From positions 434,001 through 498,000 of the forward strand of contig NZ_JAGHZZ010000001.1 of the NCBI RefSeq assembly GCF_017745095.1: 64,000 bases of DNA. The letters run 5' to 3'. The position numbers were made by a program, and so were the translations under genes. Source of the stretch: Sporocytophaga sp. GTDB taxonomy: Bacteria > Bacteroidota > Bacteroidia > Cytophagales > Cytophagaceae. Below are positions 61,308 to 64,000 of the stretch, piece by piece (positions within the stretch are counted from its first letter, which is position 1; each line of letters opens with the position of its first letter). The notes beneath the pieces were generated by a model, which was not told where the DNA came from, did not search any database, and was given only the letters and a program-made list of their open reading frames with translations.

Positions 61308-61315
61308 TATTTTTG
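61308..61315 (+). promoter_or_regulatory. Candidate -7 box of the aldo/keto reductase gene
   Basis: Perfect TATTTTTG ends five bases before the ATG at 61321; no -33 TTTG at the usual spacing. If used, the message would be almost leaderless. Confidence 0.35.
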
Positions 61316-61320
61316 TAGAA

Positions 61321-62313
61321 ATGGAAATAAAGGATTTTGGCTTAACAGGCTTAAAAGTATCGCGAATGGGTCTTGGACTTGCTGCATTGGGAAGGCCCGG
61401 TTATATTAATCTTGGTCATGGTAAAGATCTGAGCTTTGATTATAATCCTGGTTCAATGAAGTCACACACCTTAAAAGTACTGGACTGTGCTTATGGACTT
61501 GGAATCAGGTATTTTGATGTAGCAAGAAGCTATGGAAAAGGAGAGGAGTTTTTATCGTATTGGATAAAAGCAAATACAGAAAAGAAGGATTTTATTGTTG
61601 GCTCTAAATGGGGGTATACTTATACTGCAGATTGGAAAGTTGATGCTGTTAAGCATGAAGTAAAAGAACATACTTCCAATGTACTGGAACGCCAATATCC
61701 TGAGTCTGCAAAGCTGTTAGGAGATTATTTGTCTATTTACCATATTCATTCAGCGACATTGGACAGTGGAGTACTTGATAATAAGAAAGTGCTTGAAAAG
61801 TTGTGGCAGTTAAAGGAATCTGGGATTATAGTTGGACTTTCACTCAGTGGTATAGGTCAAGGAGAAACCCTTGATAAGGCCCTGAACATAAGAAATGGAG
61901 GAGATAGGCTTTTTCAATCAGTCCAGGTAACGTGGAACTTGCTTGAGCAGTCAGCCACAAATATATTGACGAAAGCTTCATCAAATGGCTGTGGTATTAT
62001 TGTGAAGGAAGCTTTGGCTAATGGCAGGTTAACGGATAGGAATGGGGATTTATCTTTCGCAGGTAAAAGGGAAATATTGGATAAACTTGCCGTGAAATAT
62101 GATTGTGGAATCGATGCCTTGTCACTGGCGTTTGTATTGAATCAGAAATGGGCTAATGTGGTCCTCAGTGGAGCTTCTACAGAAGAACAATTAAAATCAA
62201 ATGTAGAATCATTGCAAATTGTATTGGATGAGCGGGATATTGCAGTTTTGGAGAGTCTCAAAGAAGAACCCTCTGCATATTGGTCTTCCAGGTCAGAACT
62301 TAGCTGGAATTAA
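61321..62313 (+). CDS. Aldo/keto reductase
   Basis: 330 residues of the (beta/alpha)8 NADPH-dependent family. Catalytic tetrad: Asp and Tyr in R-Y-F-D-V-A-R-S-Y-G, Lys in V-G-S-K-W-G, and His in Y-H-I-H-S. The end has the cofactor-binding V-L-S-G-A-S-T-E-E-Q-L. Substrate unknown (aldehyde, ketone or sugar). It stands alone. Confidence 0.9.
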   Translation: MEIKDFGLTGLKVSRMGLGLAALGRPGYINLGHGKDLSFDYNPGSMKSHTLKVLDCAYGLGIRYFDVARSYGKGEEFLSYWIKANTEKKDFIVGSKWGYTYTADWKVDAVKHEVKEHTSNVLERQYPESAKLLGDYLSIYHIHSATLDSGVLDNKKVLEKLWQLKESGIIVGLSLSGIGQGETLDKALNIRNGGDRLFQSVQVTWNLLEQSATNILTKASSNGCGIIVKEALANGRLTDRNGDLSFAGKREILDKLAVKYDCGIDALSLAFVLNQKWANVVLSGASTEEQLKSNVESLQIVLDERDIAVLESLKEEPSAYWSSRSELSWN

Positions 62314-62430
62314 ATCCAAATTAAGCATTAGCCATTGAAAATCCTGGTTAATCATCAAAATCAAAATTACTTGATTTGCACTTCTAATCGGTTAATTAAC
62401 GCAGGCATTTATAGTGCTCAATCTCTGTTT

Positions 62431-62468
62431 AAAAAGTAGTCCGCAATTGCATACGCAACCACGGACTA
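62431..62468 (-). terminator. Terminator of the ferredoxin gene
   Basis: TAGTCCG / CGGACTA outer stem with an inner TTGC / GCAA stem, separated by symmetric 3-base loops; on the minus strand a T-run follows. It lies 13 bases past the stop at 62481. Confidence 0.75.
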
Positions 62469-62480
62469 TATTGGAGCAGC

Positions 62481-62831
62481 TTAATTTTCGTTGTGAAGCC
62501 AGGATTTTTTAGCAAGTAAAATTTCCTGTGTTTCCTGAAAATCAGGATCAGGTACGCAGCAGTCTACAGGGCAAACAGCCGCACATTGTGGCTCTTCATG
62601 AAATCCCGCACATTCCGTGCACTTATTAGGAACTATATAAAAGAAGTCATTTGAAACGGGTTCATTCATTAAATTTGCATCAATATGAGACCCATCCTCA
62701 AGTTCAATTTCAGTAAGGCTTGTACCTTTTGAATAGCTCCATTCCGCACCGTTCTCGTAAATCGCAGTATTGGGGCATTCGGGCTCGCAAGCTCCGCAAT
62801 TGATGCATTCCTCGGTAATTAAAATTGCCAT
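62481..62831 (-). CDS. 2[4Fe-4S] ferredoxin (YfhL/Alvin type)
   Basis: 116 residues. Cluster 1: C9-x2-C12-x2-C15-x3-C19-P. Cluster 2: C-x2-C-A-G-F-H-E-E-P-Q-C-x3-C-P-V-D-C-C, with the extra loop of the Alvin/YfhL group. Between them is a long insert (about 20-70) larger than in short clostridial ferredoxins. Electron carrier for an unknown reductase. An AAGGAGG Shine-Dalgarno site lies just before the ATG, unusual in this window. It lies 77 bases downstream of the LysR gene on the same strand. Confidence 0.93.
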   Translation of the reverse strand: MAILITEECINCGACEPECPNTAIYENGAEWSYSKGTSLTEIELEDGSHIDANLMNEPVSNDFFYIVPNKCTECAGFHEEPQCAAVCPVDCCVPDPDFQETQEILLAKKSWLHNEN

Positions 62832-62835
62832 TTTT

Positions 62836-62842
62836 CCTCCTT
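62836..62842 (-). promoter_or_regulatory. Strong Shine-Dalgarno site of the ferredoxin gene
   Basis: AAGGAGG on the minus strand, four bases before the ATG. Most genes here have none. Confidence 0.65.
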
Positions 62843-62908
62843 GTTTTATGAAACAAAAGTGAAGGATTTCTAAATAATTAGCTAATCAAAAAAACTTATA
62901 CTGGATAA

Positions 62909-63805
62909 CTAAAAGTTATAATGGCTATTGCAAAATCTTTTAAAAAGGTCTGTAAGTCTGGAAGTTTTCCCATGGAGTTGAATAAATTGAAAAGTTCTGT
63001 AAATGTCCAGACCTTTAACTTCCAGAATAACGAGCTCTTTGTTTTTGAGCTCATTTCCGATAGCATGAATAGAAATGAAAGCTGCCGATTCAGAGTATAA
63101 CAGGTAATGTTTAATTGCTTCTGTACTTTCAAGCTGAAGTTCTATTTTAAGATCTTTCAAAGTGATTTTATCTTTATCCAGAGCTTTTAAAATAACATCT
63201 AAGGTTCCGGAGCCTTGCTCTCTAAGTATAAGAGGCAATGTTGTCAATTGAGATGGCTTTAATTCTCCACGTTGCCCTATTTTGCTTTCTGCATGTGCTA
63301 CCAAAACAATTTCGTCTTTAACAAAAGCCTCATAAGCTATTTGAGGATGATGAGATATACCTTCCACAATGGCAATGTCAATTTGTTCTGATATGATTTG
63401 TTGCTCTATAAACTCGCTGTTACCACTTACAAAATGAAGCTGAATGGAAGGATGTGCTGACTTGAAGAGCGCTAATATTTTAGGTAAAACATATTGTGCC
63501 AAAGTTGTACTGGCGCCTATTCTAATTGTTCCGCTTTCAGGATTTTGCAATTGGGCAAGATCATTTTCAAGTGCGGCATAAACCTTGAAAATTTGCTGTG
63601 CATGTTTTAATAAGACCTGTCCTGCAGGAGTGAGTGTTATATTATTACCATGCCTTTTAAAAAGTGCCAATCCGGTTTGTTCTTCCAGCTCTTTGATATG
63701 TTTAGTGACCGCAGGCTGGGAAATGAAAAGTTCCTGGGCGGCTTTAGTAAAGCTTAATTTTTGAGAAACCGAATAAAATACTTTGAGTCGAAAATCAAAA
63801 ATCAT
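62909..63805 (-). CDS. LysR-family transcriptional regulator
   Basis: 298 residues. N-terminal winged helix-turn-helix (S-F-T-K-A-A-Q-E-L-F-I-S-Q-P-A-V-T-K-H-I) and a periplasmic-binding-like effector domain (I-R-I-G-A-S-T-T-L-A-Q-Y-V-L-P). Effector unknown; resembles the CysL/YwfK-like branch that regulates anabolic enzymes. It could control the ferredoxin downstream. Confidence 0.9.
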   Translation of the reverse strand: MIFDFRLKVFYSVSQKLSFTKAAQELFISQPAVTKHIKELEEQTGLALFKRHGNNITLTPAGQVLLKHAQQIFKVYAALENDLAQLQNPESGTIRIGASTTLAQYVLPKILALFKSAHPSIQLHFVSGNSEFIEQQIISEQIDIAIVEGISHHPQIAYEAFVKDEIVLVAHAESKIGQRGELKPSQLTTLPLILREQGSGTLDVILKALDKDKITLKDLKIELQLESTEAIKHYLLYSESAAFISIHAIGNELKNKELVILEVKGLDIYRTFQFIQLHGKTSRLTDLFKRFCNSHYNF

Positions 63806-63915
63806 AAAATCAATCCTTTCGCAATGGTGAATCGCTTATTGTACCGGTGGAATCCTATTCACGTGCTATCTGGACGAATTTAACAATTTATGAGAGATTC
63901 TATTGTGTAAACTTT

Positions 63916-63999
63916 TTATTCCTGTTGGACTGCCTTTTTCTCTCCTTCAACCTCAAGTTCTTTTAGTGAAACCATTTTTACTTGTTCAGTAACAAGAAA
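63916..63999 (-). CDS. C-terminal end of an unidentified protein (partial)
   Basis: A minus-strand frame enters from the right edge and ends at TAA (63916-63918): …L-V-T-E-Q-V-K-M-V-S-L-K-E-L-E-V-E-G-E-K-K-A-V-Q-Q-E. Acidic/basic, probably a short tail. Too little is visible to name it. Confidence 0.45.
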   Translation of the reverse strand, partial: FLVTEQVKMVSLKELEVEGEKKAVQQE

Positions 64000-64000
64000 A

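Noticed and set aside
1-64000. tRNA, rRNA, riboswitch, phage or transposase genes
   Set aside because: No T-loop or anticodon-arm pattern, no conserved riboswitch core and no integrase/transposase motif was recognised in reading the gaps; this was by eye and covariance search could still find a small RNA.

Overview
The window looks like chromosome from a low-GC member of the Bacteroidota, most likely a Cytophaga/Sporocytophaga-like gliding bacterium (inference). The evidence is: type IX secretion parts (GldM, a PorP/SprF-like barrel); secreted proteins ending in T9SS sorting domains of type A (27917-30007, 24825-27587, 33601-37068) and type B (40621-42318); a fused SecDF; frequent absence of Shine-Dalgarno sites; and promoters of the TTTG-N20-TAnnTTTG kind (seen at rpsP and rplS). 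No rRNA, tRNA, CRISPR, transposase or phage gene was found.

Layout. 1-7415: a permease, small lipoprotein, class-A-beta-lactamase-like protein with a Thr in the nucleophile position, gldM standing apart from gldK/L/N, a DUF2867 protein and purU. 7491-13584: a MarR gene with a near-perfect 26-bp operator palindrome, then fadN-fadA-fadE, a complete beta-oxidation operon in the same order as Bacillus subtilis fadNAE. 13600-24800: a looser accessory stretch of small lipoproteins, membrane proteins, an acyltransferase, an HTH protein and an oxidoreductase/Crp pair. It is dense in non-coding repeats: a 16-unit 21-bp array that flips orientation, double-hairpin elements and a diverged ~165-bp repeat pair. 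24825-37068: three large T9SS-exported proteins surrounding a five-gene minus-strand operon of Met/His-rich barrel, MbnP-like lipoprotein, cytochrome-like lipoprotein and two paralogous small Cys-motif proteins, probably for copper or another soft metal.

37114-42318: a DUF937-like protein, a PorP/SprF-like protein and, divergently, an ECF sigma factor, a membrane anti-sigma protein and a leucine-rich-repeat protein. The anti-sigma protein and the LRR protein end in the same two modules (SprB-like repeat plus gliding-type C-terminal domain), which suggests a T9SS-linked surface-sensing circuit; this is the most interesting system in the window. 42718-57075: housekeeping genes (secDF, ppa, udk, rdgB, rpsP-rimM-trmD-rplS, dapF, secA, a SPOR lipoprotein, an M20 amidohydrolase). 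The region is ordinary except for a purine-rich inverted repeat that has entered the 3' end of udk. 57094-64000: a Crp/SDR pair, a thioredoxin-like protein translationally coupled to a GAF/PAS membrane sensor without an output domain, an aldo/keto reductase, a LysR/ferredoxin pair and the tail of a further gene.

Several frames start with TTG rather than ATG; where a better ATG lies inside the frame I shortened the gene and said so. All function calls are from reading the sequence; no database search was run.
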